Shown: piece after piece, positions 9,624 to 19,542 of the stretch
How positions within the stretch are numbered: position 1 is the first letter of the stretch
How the letters are laid out: each line of letters opens with the position of its first letter
Assembly: GCA_015059925.1 (NCBI GenBank)
Contig: SUZL01000003.1
Location: forward strand, 80,520 to 144,519
DNA length: 64,000 nucleotides
Origin: Rikenellaceae bacterium
GTDB taxonomy: Bacteria; Bacteroidota; Bacteroidia; Bacteroidales; Rikenellaceae
Reading direction: 5' to 3'
Notes under the pieces: generated by a model
Seen by the model: the letters and a program-made list of their open reading frames with translations, nothing else
Database searches by the model: none
What the model was told of the DNA's origin: nothing
Made by a program: the position numbers and the translations under genes

Positions 9624-9725
9624 AATTCTACCTCTTAAAATACAAATATACAAATTTCGCGCGATATTGTGCCAATCGTAGGGCGATCTTTTCGCATATA
9701 TAGGCGCTGTTTGATATGTTTTATG

Positions 9726-9733
9726 TATCTTTG
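9726..9733 (+). promoter_or_regulatory. -7 element for the NhaC-type antiporter gene
   Basis: TATCTTTG, an exact TAnnTTTG match, 20 bases before the ATG at 9754. No TTG is seen at the usual -33 distance. Confidence 0.5.
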
Positions 9734-9753
9734 TCCGATCAAAAAAAATCATT

Positions 9754-11223
9754 ATGAGCAATAACCGACCTACGCGACAACCCTCTGTCCTGATGTCAAT
9801 CATCCCGCTTGCGGTGCTGGTGATATTTCTGGCCCTGACGATAAAACTCTTCGGAGGCGACTCCATAGCGGGCGGAAGTCAGCTCGCACTGCTGACCGCC
9901 TCGGCCGTATGTACGGCAATGGCAATCGGCATCTACCGCTGCTCGTGGCAACAGTTGGAGGAGGCGTTCGTGGAGAATATGCGCAACGCAACGCCTGCGC
10001 TGCTGATCCTGCTTCTGATCGGTGCTATCGCGGGAACGTGGATGGCCAGTGGCGTCATTCCGACGCTGATCTACTACGGACTGAAGATTCTGCACCCCTC
10101 GATATTTCTGCCCGCGACGTGCATCATCTGCGCCATCATTTCGCTGCTGACGGGATCGTCGTGGACGACGGTTGCCACGATCGGCGTGGCGCTGCTCGGC
10201 ATTGGCCGCGCACTCGGTTTCGAGGATGGATGGGTGGCAGGAGCGATCATCTCGGGCGCGTACTTCGGCGACAAGATCTCGCTGATGAGCGACACCACTG
10301 TGCTGGCCTCATCGACCTCGGAGGTGCCCGTATTCAAGCATATCAAATATCTGATGATCACCACAACGCCGGCAATGATAATCGCCCTTGTGGTATATTG
10401 CATCGTAGGCCTCTCAGGAACGCACACAGCCGAGGCCAACACCGTAGCCATCGAGCAGGCGTTAAATGCGACGTTCAACATCTCGCCGTGGCTACTCGTC
10501 GTGCCGATGATTACGGGACTGCTCATCGCAAAGCGCCTGCCCGCGATCATTACGCTCTTCACCTCGGCAGCCATTGCAGCCGTTGCAATGATCATCTTCC
10601 AGCCCGAAATCGTGCTGGCCATAACGGGTGATGGCGCGGCATCGGCCCTAACATCGATCGAGGCGATAGTCATCGCTGCCACGTCGGAGACCTCCGTAGA
10701 GACGGGCAATGCGCTGCTGAACGAGCTGGTGGCAACGCGAGGTATGGGCGGAATGATGAATACCGTCTGGCTCATTATCTGCGCAATGTGCTTCGGAGGT
10801 GTGATGTATGGCAGCGGTATGCTCTCGGCCATCACACAGCTATTCGTGCGTATGGCTCGCCGCACGGTGAGCGTCGTGGGTTCGACCGTATGTTCGGGAA
10901 TCTTCTTCAACCTTACGACGGGCGATCAGTACATCTCGATCATCCTGACGAGCAACCTCTTCCGCCGCCTCTACGACGACCGCCATCTGGAGCGTCGTCT
11001 GCTGAGCCGAAGTGTCGAGGACTCGGCGACGGTAACGTCGGTGCTGATTCCGTGGAACTCGTGCGGTATGGCACAATCGACCGTGCTGGGCGTGGCAACG
11101 CTGACCTATTTGCCCTACTGTATATTTAATCTGGTGAGTCCGCTGATGTCGATACTGATGGCGACAATAGGATATAAGATATTCAAAACCAACGCAAATG
11201 AAGAATCAACTGATAATATTTGA
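9754..11223 (+). CDS. nhaC: Na+/H+ antiporter, NhaC family
   Basis: 489 residues with about 11-12 hydrophobic segments; an inner-membrane exchanger expected to expel Na+ for H+. The stretch SLLTGSSWTTVATIGVALLG and the following GAYFGDKISLMSDTT are NhaC family signatures, with acidic residues in or next to membrane segments. It could also carry organic ions such as malate/lactate, as some NhaC-like proteins do. The downstream phosphatase gene overlaps its end by 26 bases, so the two are probably cotranscribed. Confidence 0.9.
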   Translation: MSNNRPTRQPSVLMSIIPLAVLVIFLALTIKLFGGDSIAGGSQLALLTASAVCTAMAIGIYRCSWQQLEEAFVENMRNATPALLILLLIGAIAGTWMASGVIPTLIYYGLKILHPSIFLPATCIICAIISLLTGSSWTTVATIGVALLGIGRALGFEDGWVAGAIISGAYFGDKISLMSDTTVLASSTSEVPVFKHIKYLMITTTPAMIIALVVYCIVGLSGTHTAEANTVAIEQALNATFNISPWLLVVPMITGLLIAKRLPAIITLFTSAAIAAVAMIIFQPEIVLAITGDGAASALTSIEAIVIAATSETSVETGNALLNELVATRGMGGMMNTVWLIICAMCFGGVMYGSGMLSAITQLFVRMARRTVSVVGSTVCSGIFFNLTTGDQYISIILTSNLFRRLYDDRHLERRLLSRSVEDSATVTSVLIPWNSCGMAQSTVLGVATLTYLPYCIFNLVSPLMSILMATIGYKIFKTNANEESTDNI

Positions 11224-11854
11224 TCTTGACGGCACGCTGCTGAACACCATCGGTGATCTGGCCGTCGGATGCGACCATATGCTCTCGCTGCGAGGCCTTC
11301 CGACGCACTCGTACGAGGAGTATTGCACCTTCGTTGGCAACGGCATTATGCGGCTTGTCGAGCGCGCCCTGCCCGAGGAGTTGCGCACGGAGGAGTACGT
11401 CAAGGCGGCGCGACGCGACTTTGTGGAGTTCTACATCGACAACATCGATAACCACACGGTGCCATACGAGGGTATGGTGGAGCTTGTCGAGCAGCTGCAA
11501 CGCGCGGGGGCGAAGCTGGCCGTTGCGTCGAATAAGTTTCAGGCAGGAACGGAGAAGTTGATTCGTAAGTTTTTCCCCACGATCGAGTGGGTTGAGATCT
11601 GCGGTAACCGCGAGGGTGTGCCCCTGAAGCCCGACACGGCACTCGTCGATATGATCATCGAGAGGGCGGGCGTAAGGCGCGAGGCTTGCACGATGGTGGG
11701 CGACTCGGCGGTGGATATGCAGACGGCCCGCAACGCCGCCATCCGCTCGGTGGGCGTTAGCTGGGGCTTCCGCTCACGCGAGGAGCTGGAGCAGGCCGGC
11801 GCCGACCACATCGCCGACACGGTAGAGGAGCTATCGGCAATCCTACTAAAATAG
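11198..11854 (+). CDS. gph: HAD-family phosphatase, phosphoglycolate phosphatase-like
   Basis: 218 residues of the haloacid dehalogenase superfamily. FDLDGTLLNT (8-17) holds the nucleophile Asp9 and acid/base Asp11; an alpha-helical cap follows; VASNKF gives the motif II Ser, and GDSAVDMQTARNA is motif IV. The closest known type is phosphoglycolate phosphatase, which clears 2-phosphoglycolate arising from DNA repair, but HAD substrates cannot be read from sequence alone, so the symbol is tentative. It overlaps the end of nhaC and is followed by a strong shared terminator. Confidence 0.88.
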   Translation: MKNQLIIFDLDGTLLNTIGDLAVGCDHMLSLRGLPTHSYEEYCTFVGNGIMRLVERALPEELRTEEYVKAARRDFVEFYIDNIDNHTVPYEGMVELVEQLQRAGAKLAVASNKFQAGTEKLIRKFFPTIEWVEICGNREGVPLKPDTALVDMIIERAGVRREACTMVGDSAVDMQTARNAAIRSVGVSWGFRSREELEQAGADHIADTVEELSAILLK

Positions 11855-11855
11855 C

Positions 11856-11884
11856 AAAGCGAGACCTTTCGAGGTCTCGCTTTT
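11856..11884. terminator. Bidirectional terminator between gph and asd
   Basis: A perfect 12-bp stem, AAAGCGAGACCT and its complement, with a TTCG tetraloop, flanked by A-rich and T-rich ends. It can stop the rightward gph and the leftward asd transcripts. Confidence 0.92.
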
Positions 11885-11905
11885 GGTTTTTAGGGAGAGG
11901 GGGGA

Positions 11906-12913
11906 TTACTTTCGATTCTTGATGATCCACTCGGCGATCTGAACGGCGTTAAGTGCTGCACCCTTCTTGATCTGGTCGGCGACGCACCAGAACGAGAGGC
12001 CGCGCTCCTCGGCCAGATCCTCGCGGATGCGGCCTACATAGACGGGATCCTTGCCAGCGATAAACAGAGGCATAGGGTACTTATTCTCGGCGGGCTCGTC
12101 CACGAGCACCACGCCCTCGGCTGCGGCGAATGCAGCGCGGGCCTCGGCAGCCGACACCTTGCGCTCGGTGCGGAGCCAGATGCTCTCTGAGTGGGCGCGC
12201 ATAACGGGTACGCGCACGCAGGTTGCAGCCACGCGGATGTCGGAGTGCATAATCTTGCGAGTCTCGTTGAACATCTTCATCTCCTCCTTCGTGTAGTCGT
12301 TCTCGGTGAAGACATCGATATGGGGAATCACGTTATAGGCCAGCTGGTGGGCGAACTTCTTGACCGTAGGCTCCTCGCCTGCAACGATTTGCTCGTACTG
12401 ATGCTTCAGCTCGGCCATAGCCTGCGCACCGCCACCGCTTGCCGACTGGTAGGTTGCAACGTGTACGGTCTCGATATGCGAGAGCTTCTCGATGACGTTG
12501 AGCGCCACGACCATCTGGATCGTTGTGCAGTTGGGGTTGGCAATGATGTTGCGGGGGGTGTTGAGCGCATCCTCGGCATTGACCTCGGGCACTACCAAAG
12601 GCACATCCTCGTCCATACGGAAGGCCGACGAGTTGTCGATCATCAGCGTGCCGTGCTTGGTGATGGTCTGCCAGAACTCCTTCGAGGTAGATGCACCGGC
12701 TGATGTGAGGGCGATATCCACGCCCTTGAAGTCGTCGTTGTGCTGCAACAGTTTGACCTCAACCTCTTTGCCTCGGAACATATATTTCGTTCCCGCACTA
12801 CGCTCCGAGCCAAACAGCAAAAGCTCGTCGATGGGAAAATCCGTTCTCTCATTGAGAATGGTCAGAAACTCCTGACCTACGGCGCCGCTGGCGCCCACGA
12901 TAGCAATTTTCAT
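11906..12913 (-). CDS. asd: Aspartate-semialdehyde dehydrogenase
   Basis: Asd reduces aspartyl phosphate to aspartate semialdehyde with NADPH, the branch point to lysine, diaminopimelate, threonine and methionine. 335 residues, normal length. GASGAVG (7-13) is the nucleotide-binding loop; Cys129 in NPNCTT is the catalytic thiol; SGGGAQAM lies in the conserved substrate-binding region. It starts 24 bases after the penicillin-binding protein gene, so the two are probably cotranscribed and link diaminopimelate supply with wall synthesis. Confidence 0.96.
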   Translation of the reverse strand: MKIAIVGASGAVGQEFLTILNERTDFPIDELLLFGSERSAGTKYMFRGKEVEVKLLQHNDDFKGVDIALTSAGASTSKEFWQTITKHGTLMIDNSSAFRMDEDVPLVVPEVNAEDALNTPRNIIANPNCTTIQMVVALNVIEKLSHIETVHVATYQSASGGGAQAMAELKHQYEQIVAGEEPTVKKFAHQLAYNVIPHIDVFTENDYTKEEMKMFNETRKIMHSDIRVAATCVRVPVMRAHSESIWLRTERKVSAAEARAAFAAAEGVVLVDEPAENKYPMPLFIAGKDPVYVGRIREDLAEERGLSFWCVADQIKKGAALNAVQIAEWIIKNRK

Positions 12914-12937
12914 ATCCTAATAACCTTTAGTTGTTGT

Positions 12938-15346
12938 CTAATCAAAGAATTCGTCGGGCTCGGCCGTAAGTTGCACCTCGCCCTCGTCGGGCATCATCTC
13001 CTTCGGACAATCGTACGACACCCAGCCCTCGGGACGCGAGAACTTGGCATTGCGGCTCAGGCCCAGATGGGGATCGTCGTACGAGCGTTTGAGGAACTCG
13101 CCCACGATGGGCAGAGCCATAACGCTACCCTCGCCCTGCGCCTTCAGATGCACCGACTGATCCTCGCCACCTACCCACGAGCCTGCGACGAGCGTGGGCG
13201 TAACGCACATAAACCACGCATCGCGGTTCTCGTTCGAGGTACCCGTCTTGCCGCCGATGTCCATATTGTCGAAGCCAAACTGCCAAGAGAGTCGGCCTCC
13301 CGTACCTGCCGAGATAACGCGCTGGAGCATCGTCAGCATCGTGTAGGCGGTGTGTTTATTGACGGCGTCCTGCGACTGCGGGATGAAGCTCGAAATGAGG
13401 TTGCCCTGACGATCCTCGATTCGCGTAACGAAGATCGGATCGATATGCACGCCCTCATTGACGAAGGTAGAGTAGGTGCTCACCAGCTCAAATACATTCG
13501 ACTCGAAGGCACCCAGACACAATGCGTAGGCGGGGTAGATATAGCTGCGGATACCCATATTGTGCAGGAAGTCGGCGACGGTCTCGGGCTGCTTGGCCTG
13601 TTTCATAATCCACGCCGAGTAGTTGTTGCGCGAGTTGGCCAATCCCCAATACAACGGATGCAGCACGCCATCGTACTCCACATTACCCGCCTCCTTGGGC
13701 GACCAGATTCCGGCCGGAGTCTCGATCGAGACAGGGAGATTGGGGGCCATCGTGCAGGGATTCAGTCCCAGCTGGCCGATGGCGAAGGTGTAGATGAAGG
13801 GCTTAACCGTTGATCCGATCTGGCGCTTGCCCTGCTTAGCCATATCGTACTTGAAGTAGCGGAAGTTAGGGCCGCCGACGTAGGCCTTGACGTGGCCCGA
13901 GCGGGGATCCATCGCAACGAGCGAAGCGCGCATAATGCGCTTATGGTGCAGAATCGAGTCGCGCGGTGAGAGCAGCGTATCGCGCTCGCCCTTGAATGTA
14001 AAGATGCGCATCTGGCACTTCTTCTCGAACGAGGCGTAGATATCTTTGTCGCTCATACCGAGCTTCTTATGCTCGCGGTAGCGATCCGAGTTACGCATCG
14101 CACGCTTGATGATGGTCTCGATCTCCTCGGGCTCCAAATCCTGAAACAGTACACCCGTCTGACGTACCTGCGCATCCATACGGGGCTGGATGACGGTCTC
14201 CATCTGCTTCTGCACAGCCTCCTCGGCGTAGCGCTGCATCGTGGGGTTGATCGTGGTGTAGATGCGTAGGCCGTCGCGGTAGATGTTGTAGTCCGTGCCG
14301 TCGGCCTTCTTATTCTTGTGGCACCAGCCGTAGAGGGGGTTCTCGTCGTACTCCTTAACGGCCTGCTCGTAGTCCCAATCCGTGAGGAACTGTCGGCGCG
14401 TGGGGCGCTCGGCATTCATCACCTGACGCAACATCTCGCGGAAGTAGGTCGCCTCGCCATCGTTGTGCGAGATGGGTTTATACTGGAGCGTGATGGGCAG
14501 CGCCGTCAATGAGTCGCACACCTCGCGCGAGATAGCTCCCGCCACACGCATACGGTTGATAACCAGATTGCGTCGCGCCAATGCGTTCTCGGGGTTGCGA
14601 ACGGGAGAGTAGCGCGTGGGGGCATTCACCACACCCACCAGCACAGCCGCCTCCTGAATGTTCAGCTCGTCGGGCGACTTGCCGAAGAAGGTGCTTGCCG
14701 CCGACTTGATACCGAAGGCGTTGGAGCCGTACTCCACCGTATTGAGGTACATCGCCGCGATCTCCTCCTTGGTGTAGTTGTGCTCGAGCTTAAGGGCCGT
14801 GATCCACTCCTTGAACTTCGACTGCACGAGCTTCATCGTGCGGGCCACCTTGCTGCGATTGCGAACCGTATCGCGCGGGAAGAGGTTTTTGGCCACCTGC
14901 TGCGTGATGGTCGAGCCACCACCCTGCGACTGGTCGCGCATAGCGATGGTGCGGATCATAACGCGGAAGAGCGAGGGGATGTCGATACCCGAGTGGCTGC
15001 GGAAGCGCACATCCTCCGTAGAGATCAGCGCCGCCACGACGGGGGGCACGCGATAGCCGTCGAGCATAAGGTGGCGTGTCGAATCGGCGGGGAAGAGATC
15101 CTCGTACTGAACATACGAACGGTTCTGCACGAAGAAGGTGCCGATGACGTGGCCATTGTCGCCATAGATTTCGGTTGCGAGGTTGCTCTTGGGATTCTCC
15201 AACTCCTCGAACGAGGGCATACGGCCGAAGGCTCCCATAGCCGCCAACGTGAGCATCAGAAAACCGAGCGCGATGGGAAACATCACCACCGCCCACATCA
15301 GTTTGACTACACGATTCTTATCTTTGAAAAAACTCTTTATATCCAT
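12938..15346 (-). CDS. mrcA: Class A penicillin-binding protein (glycosyltransferase plus transpeptidase)
   Basis: A bifunctional peptidoglycan synthase of 802 residues from the ATG at 15346; seven residues further upstream are possible. A short cytoplasmic tail and one membrane helix (about 15-38) anchor it. The family 51 glycosyltransferase domain shows STEDVRFRSHSGID with catalytic Glu111 and QGGSTITQQVAKNL. The transpeptidase domain has the serine motif GSTVKPF (Ser512), NSRNN and GGKTGTSNE. It polymerises and crosslinks glycan strands in the periplasm. Cotranscribed with asd. The symbol marks the PBP1A-like type only. Confidence 0.93.
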   Translation of the reverse strand: MDIKSFFKDKNRVVKLMWAVVMFPIALGFLMLTLAAMGAFGRMPSFEELENPKSNLATEIYGDNGHVIGTFFVQNRSYVQYEDLFPADSTRHLMLDGYRVPPVVAALISTEDVRFRSHSGIDIPSLFRVMIRTIAMRDQSQGGGSTITQQVAKNLFPRDTVRNRSKVARTMKLVQSKFKEWITALKLEHNYTKEEIAAMYLNTVEYGSNAFGIKSAASTFFGKSPDELNIQEAAVLVGVVNAPTRYSPVRNPENALARRNLVINRMRVAGAISREVCDSLTALPITLQYKPISHNDGEATYFREMLRQVMNAERPTRRQFLTDWDYEQAVKEYDENPLYGWCHKNKKADGTDYNIYRDGLRIYTTINPTMQRYAEEAVQKQMETVIQPRMDAQVRQTGVLFQDLEPEEIETIIKRAMRNSDRYREHKKLGMSDKDIYASFEKKCQMRIFTFKGERDTLLSPRDSILHHKRIMRASLVAMDPRSGHVKAYVGGPNFRYFKYDMAKQGKRQIGSTVKPFIYTFAIGQLGLNPCTMAPNLPVSIETPAGIWSPKEAGNVEYDGVLHPLYWGLANSRNNYSAWIMKQAKQPETVADFLHNMGIRSYIYPAYALCLGAFESNVFELVSTYSTFVNEGVHIDPIFVTRIEDRQGNLISSFIPQSQDAVNKHTAYTMLTMLQRVISAGTGGRLSWQFGFDNMDIGGKTGTSNENRDAWFMCVTPTLVAGSWVGGEDQSVHLKAQGEGSVMALPIVGEFLKRSYDDPHLGLSRNAKFSRPEGWVSYDCPKEMMPDEGEVQLTAEPDEFFD

Positions 15347-15364
15347 CTTAGTATAATAAACGTA

Positions 15365-15372
15365 CAAAGATA
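15365..15372 (-). promoter_or_regulatory. -7 element for the penicillin-binding protein gene
   Basis: Minus strand TATCTTTG, predicting a start about 12 bases before the ATG at 15346, a very short leader. No clear -33 TTG is seen. Confidence 0.5.
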
Positions 15373-15415
15373 AGATTTATTTCGCAACTTATAGGGCGAT
15401 TTGGCCCAGAAATGT

Positions 15416-15423
15416 TATCTTTG
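15416..15423 (+). promoter_or_regulatory. -7 element for the acyltransferase gene
   Basis: TATCTTTG, 39 bases before the ATG at 15463. The -33 box is not evident. Confidence 0.45.
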
Positions 15424-15462
15424 CTTGATTTTAATCTATCCCCACCCAAAAAACATAGCATT

Positions 15463-16551
15463 ATGAAACGAGTCGTTTTTCTTGATTACATCCGTATTCT
15501 GGCCTGTCTGATGGTGATTGTCGTTCACGCCAGCGAGAACTTCTACGGCGTGCTCGGAGTGGGCAGTATGGCCGGCCCGCAGTCGCTGCTTGCGAGCGAA
15601 GCCGATAGGTTGTGGGTGTCAATATATGACGGAGTGTCGCGTATGGCGGTGCCGCTGTTTGTTATGGTATCGGCCTACCTGCTTGTCCCTCTGGCCGAAG
15701 GGGTTACGATGCGTGCGTTCTACAAGCGCCGCGCCGAGCGTGTACTCGTTCCTTTTGCCTGCTTTATGGTGCTATATTCGGTGCTGCCTCTGCTCTGGGG
15801 TGCTACGGACGCGGCTACGGCTGTGATGGATCTGAAGCGTCTGCCGCTGAACTTCCCCTCGCTGGCTGCGCACTTCTGGTTTATGTATCCTCTGATCGGT
15901 CTATATCTCTTTATGCCAATAATCTCGCCGTGGCTCAAGACGGCCAGCCGCCGCGAGGAGCAGTTTGTGATTCTGCTCTTTCTGATCTCGACCTGTATGC
16001 CCTACCTGAACCACTTCTTCGGCGAGGTGTGGGGACAATGTTTCTGGAATGAGTATCACCTGCTGTGGAACTTCTCAGGATATATCGGCTATTTGGTGCT
16101 GGCGCACTACATCCGATTCCACATCGACTGGGACAGCAAGCGTCGCCTTGTAGTTGGCGGAGCGCTTACGCTCGTCGCTGCCATCGTAACCATCCTGACG
16201 TTCTACGTTCAGGCCACACCCGGGGTGAACCACTCAACGCCCGTACTCGAGCTGGGCTGGACATTCTGCACCATCAACTGCGTGGCTATGACCGTCGGAG
16301 CGTTCCTTATGCTGAGCGCAATTCGTTCTGTCAAGACGCCCAAGTGGGTGGCCGAGATGTCGAAGATGAGTTTTGGCATCTATCTGATACATATTTTCTG
16401 GATTGGAATGTGGGTTACGCTCTTCAAGGATCAGATGGCTATGCCCTCGGTGGCGGCTATTCCCGCCATCACGATAGCTACGTTCATCTGCAGCTACCTC
16501 ACCACCAAGCTGATCTCATTTATCCCCCACAGCCGCTGGATTATCGGATAG
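15463..16551 (+). CDS. Membrane acyltransferase, family 3
   Basis: 362 residues with about ten membrane helices. The N-terminal FLDYIRILACLMVIVVHASEN carries the His of helix 1 that acyltransferase-3 proteins (OatA, WecH, OafA type) use for O-acylation. It probably adds an acetyl group to a surface polysaccharide, lipid sugar or peptidoglycan; the acceptor cannot be told. The ATG at 15463 is chosen because homology begins there; an upstream in-frame start at 15412 would read through the promoter region. It is convergent with the next gene, with only one base between the stops. Confidence 0.88.
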   Translation: MKRVVFLDYIRILACLMVIVVHASENFYGVLGVGSMAGPQSLLASEADRLWVSIYDGVSRMAVPLFVMVSAYLLVPLAEGVTMRAFYKRRAERVLVPFACFMVLYSVLPLLWGATDAATAVMDLKRLPLNFPSLAAHFWFMYPLIGLYLFMPIISPWLKTASRREEQFVILLFLISTCMPYLNHFFGEVWGQCFWNEYHLLWNFSGYIGYLVLAHYIRFHIDWDSKRRLVVGGALTLVAAIVTILTFYVQATPGVNHSTPVLELGWTFCTINCVAMTVGAFLMLSAIRSVKTPKWVAEMSKMSFGIYLIHIFWIGMWVTLFKDQMAMPSVAAIPAITIATFICSYLTTKLISFIPHSRWIIG

Positions 16552-16552
16552 C

Positions 16553-19528
16553 TTAGAAGGGCAGCTCCAAACCGGCCGAGAAGTAGAAACCGCCCTCGCT
16601 GGGGTGATAGAACGAGAGCTTCAGCGCGGTGGTTGCCGAGGCGGGCTGGCTGAGGAAATTCACGTCGAAGATAACATCTCCTCCCACCGATCGCAGGTAG
16701 TGCCAATCGGTGCGGAGCGTTCCGTCCTCGTAGAAGCGCGAACGCTCAAAGCGGGCGATGTCGAAACCGGCGTTCAGTCGCACCCGCTTCAGGAAGAAGA
16801 TACCCCTCCATCCACCATCGGGATAGCAGATCGGCAGCTGGTAGTTAAGCGACGCGGCCGAGTAGTTCTTGTTCACAATCTGCGTCGAGTCAAATCCGCG
16901 CGGCAGAAGGCGTGTCGAGTTGAACGTAAGGGCCGAGAGCGCATCCTGATTCTCAAATCCGCCGATCGAGGTCTGGTAGGCCACGGCGAGCGTCAGGCTG
17001 TTGTGCGGAGCGAAGCCCGGGGTATAGAACTTGGCATAGAGCGCCAGAAGGTCGCTGAAGCTGTCGCTTGCGGGGTTGATGGCATAGGCTACCGAGGCGG
17101 CCACGCCCCAAGGCGGAGCGAAGTCGCGGTGAGCCGAGCGCACGAAATCCTGAAATCCGAGCGAGAACGATGTAAGGTGAATACCTCGCTCGTAGCCGAT
17201 CGTGGCGACGTTGCTGATACCGCCATCATCGAACGATAGTTTGCCCGTGTTGGCCACCAATCCGTTAGAATACTCCCACCCCATAGAGGCAATCAAATAG
17301 CGCGTGTGGTAGCCGCGCTGATACATTATCGGGAACTGCACGTCGGCACCTATCGAGTAGAATTTCTTTCGCGCAGGGGCCTCGGGGAACTCGATCTTGT
17401 GAGTCTCGGGGTTATAGACATAGATCGGATAGATATTCTGGCGGCCTCCGTACGAGGCGTTAAGGCTGATTGTGGGGCCCAGACCGTAGTAACGCAACGA
17501 GCCCTTGAGCATATTGCCCGAGCGCGAGCTATAACCGTAGCTGAAGAATCCCTGCATCGACGAGAGCAGGTTCTGCGTCATTACTGTTGCACCGATGTTC
17601 ATCGCAATGGAGCCATTCTCGCTCAGCGCAAAAGGATCGTACGAGAGCGGGGCCCAGCTGTGGAAGTTGAAGAGTGTTGCGCCCTTACGATAGCGGCGCA
17701 CCTTCTCGGCCGAGCGCTGCAACGTAGAGTCTGGCACCTCCATCTTCACCGTATCGAGGTTGATAATACCCCAACTCTTGCGGGGCGGATTGACCACGTC
17801 CTTCGGCAGGCGAGAGTACTCCACTACGCGCTCAATCTTATCTATCGGTTGCACCGAGGGGTGGTAGCCCAGAGAGTCGTATGTCGTCATCAACACCCGT
17901 CCGCCAGAGAGCGGCGCAGGATCGAACGAGCCGAAGGTCGATTCCGAGATTTGGTATTCGCGCCCCTCGGCCAGATCGAAGCAATGCACCTCGTCGCGGC
18001 CCGAGGCTATCGAGCCGAAGTAGAGGCGGCCATCCTTGGCCCGCAGGTCGCTAAGGGTGATGTAGGCGGGGCGCGTCAGCTCGCGCAGCTCGCCCGAGGG
18101 GGTGATCTCGCCGATCCACATACCCTCGTCGCCCGTCAGTATGCAGTAGTGGTTGCGCGTAAGATTATCCCACGCCAATGAATGTACCTCCACGCCGAAA
18201 GGCAGCGAGAAGGAGCGTATCTGTCCATCGCACATCTCGTGGCGAAGCGTATAGATGCCATCGGCCGAGTACTCGGCCCACGCCAAACCTCCCTCGTCGT
18301 CGGGTGTCGGGTAGAGGATATTCTCCTTGCGCGCGGTTACCGTTCGCGGGCGCAGATGATGGCGATTCAGATCCAGATAGCAGAGCGTCGAGGATACCTT
18401 CTGCTCGAAGATGTGGCTGCGGCGATACTCCGTCCACCAGATGCGGTTGAGCACCTCGTCGTAGATAGGTCGCGTAGCGACAACGCCCGTATAGCAGAGC
18501 GTACGCTCCCGGCCCGTTGCGGGGTTGAGTGCGACAAATCGTGAGGGGCGATCCAGATCGCTCTTCAGCACGACCACCTCGTCGCCCACCTCGATGGGGC
18601 TCTCGTAGGTCGTATAGCTGCGCATCGCGGGAGCAGGCAGCAGCTCGGCGCTGTTCTCCACCGCAGGCAGCGCACCCCAGAAGTCGGTCAGCGAACGGAA
18701 GGTCTTTTGGAAGAGCTGATGGGTGCTGAAGCCGAACAGAGTCTTCATACGCCAATTCTCCGATACGATAGTCCACGGACGGCGCGGGCCGTAGGAGGCC
18801 ATATCGTTGGCCATAACGCGGCCGGCGAGTTCGTTGCCGTGGGCGACGAGCTGGTAGCCCAACTGATAGTGATCGGGGATAAAGTCGCGGTACGATCCGC
18901 AGAAGAATTTGTCGCTATTGCGGTATTTGTTCACAATGTCGCCCATCGCGCGAAACTCCAGCGTGAAACGCGGCTGCTTGGCGCGGCCATACGACGAGGC
19001 CTCCGTCTCGCTCATCGTGGCGTCGCCCTCCATCATCCACAGAGGCATAAAGACCAATCCGATGGTCGAACTCTGCTCGCCCAAGAGGTAACTCAGGAAC
19101 TTCACAACGCCCACATTGAGGTTGTTGTACTGCGCCGCGTGGCGATATTCGTGCGCCACGAGCTGCTTGATCCAAGGCATCGAGTAGCCGTCGATCGCGG
19201 GCGTGGAGAGGAACTCGACACGCTTCGGCAGCCACATCACAAGGCCGTTGGAGTTCATATTCTCGGGGTGGATCACAAACGGCAGATCGAGCGGCGGCAG
19301 ATCGAGGCCGTAGCTGATGTAGGGGCGGATGCGGTCGATCATATAGAGTGTCGTCCGGCCGATGCGCTGCGTATGCTGCGGGTAGATCACACTCGCCCGC
19401 TCGCCCTTGGCCTCCATCCACTTAAAGCGCGCAGGATCGGCCCCCCAGCTGTAATACTGGGCATAGGAGGTGTGGGCGACCGCAACGGCCACCAACAGCA
19501 ACAACATCCTGCACACTCTCTTTATCAC
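16553..19528 (-). CDS. Outer-membrane protein with N-terminal zinc-protease motif, propeller-like middle and C-terminal barrel
   Basis: 991 residues. A signal peptide (1-23) ends before QYYSWG. HEYRH (126-130) with Glu167 in WMMEGDA, about 37 residues later, is the gluzincin metalloprotease pattern, in a setting like other periplasmic peptidase-MA proteins. Residues 300-610 hold repeated short beta segments like a TolB/WD-type propeller. The last 350 residues show alternating aromatic strands and end in the terminal Phe of FSAGLELPF, typical of an outer-membrane barrel. It may process or scan surface proteins. The domain reading is mine from motifs; substrate unknown. Confidence 0.75.
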   Translation of the reverse strand: MIKRVCRMLLLLVAVAVAHTSYAQYYSWGADPARFKWMEAKGERASVIYPQHTQRIGRTTLYMIDRIRPYISYGLDLPPLDLPFVIHPENMNSNGLVMWLPKRVEFLSTPAIDGYSMPWIKQLVAHEYRHAAQYNNLNVGVVKFLSYLLGEQSSTIGLVFMPLWMMEGDATMSETEASSYGRAKQPRFTLEFRAMGDIVNKYRNSDKFFCGSYRDFIPDHYQLGYQLVAHGNELAGRVMANDMASYGPRRPWTIVSENWRMKTLFGFSTHQLFQKTFRSLTDFWGALPAVENSAELLPAPAMRSYTTYESPIEVGDEVVVLKSDLDRPSRFVALNPATGRERTLCYTGVVATRPIYDEVLNRIWWTEYRRSHIFEQKVSSTLCYLDLNRHHLRPRTVTARKENILYPTPDDEGGLAWAEYSADGIYTLRHEMCDGQIRSFSLPFGVEVHSLAWDNLTRNHYCILTGDEGMWIGEITPSGELRELTRPAYITLSDLRAKDGRLYFGSIASGRDEVHCFDLAEGREYQISESTFGSFDPAPLSGGRVLMTTYDSLGYHPSVQPIDKIERVVEYSRLPKDVVNPPRKSWGIINLDTVKMEVPDSTLQRSAEKVRRYRKGATLFNFHSWAPLSYDPFALSENGSIAMNIGATVMTQNLLSSMQGFFSYGYSSRSGNMLKGSLRYYGLGPTISLNASYGGRQNIYPIYVYNPETHKIEFPEAPARKKFYSIGADVQFPIMYQRGYHTRYLIASMGWEYSNGLVANTGKLSFDDGGISNVATIGYERGIHLTSFSLGFQDFVRSAHRDFAPPWGVAASVAYAINPASDSFSDLLALYAKFYTPGFAPHNSLTLAVAYQTSIGGFENQDALSALTFNSTRLLPRGFDSTQIVNKNYSAASLNYQLPICYPDGGWRGIFFLKRVRLNAGFDIARFERSRFYEDGTLRTDWHYLRSVGGDVIFDVNFLSQPASATTALKLSFYHPSEGGFYFSAGLELPF

Positions 19529-19542
19529 GCTATCGAAAAAAA

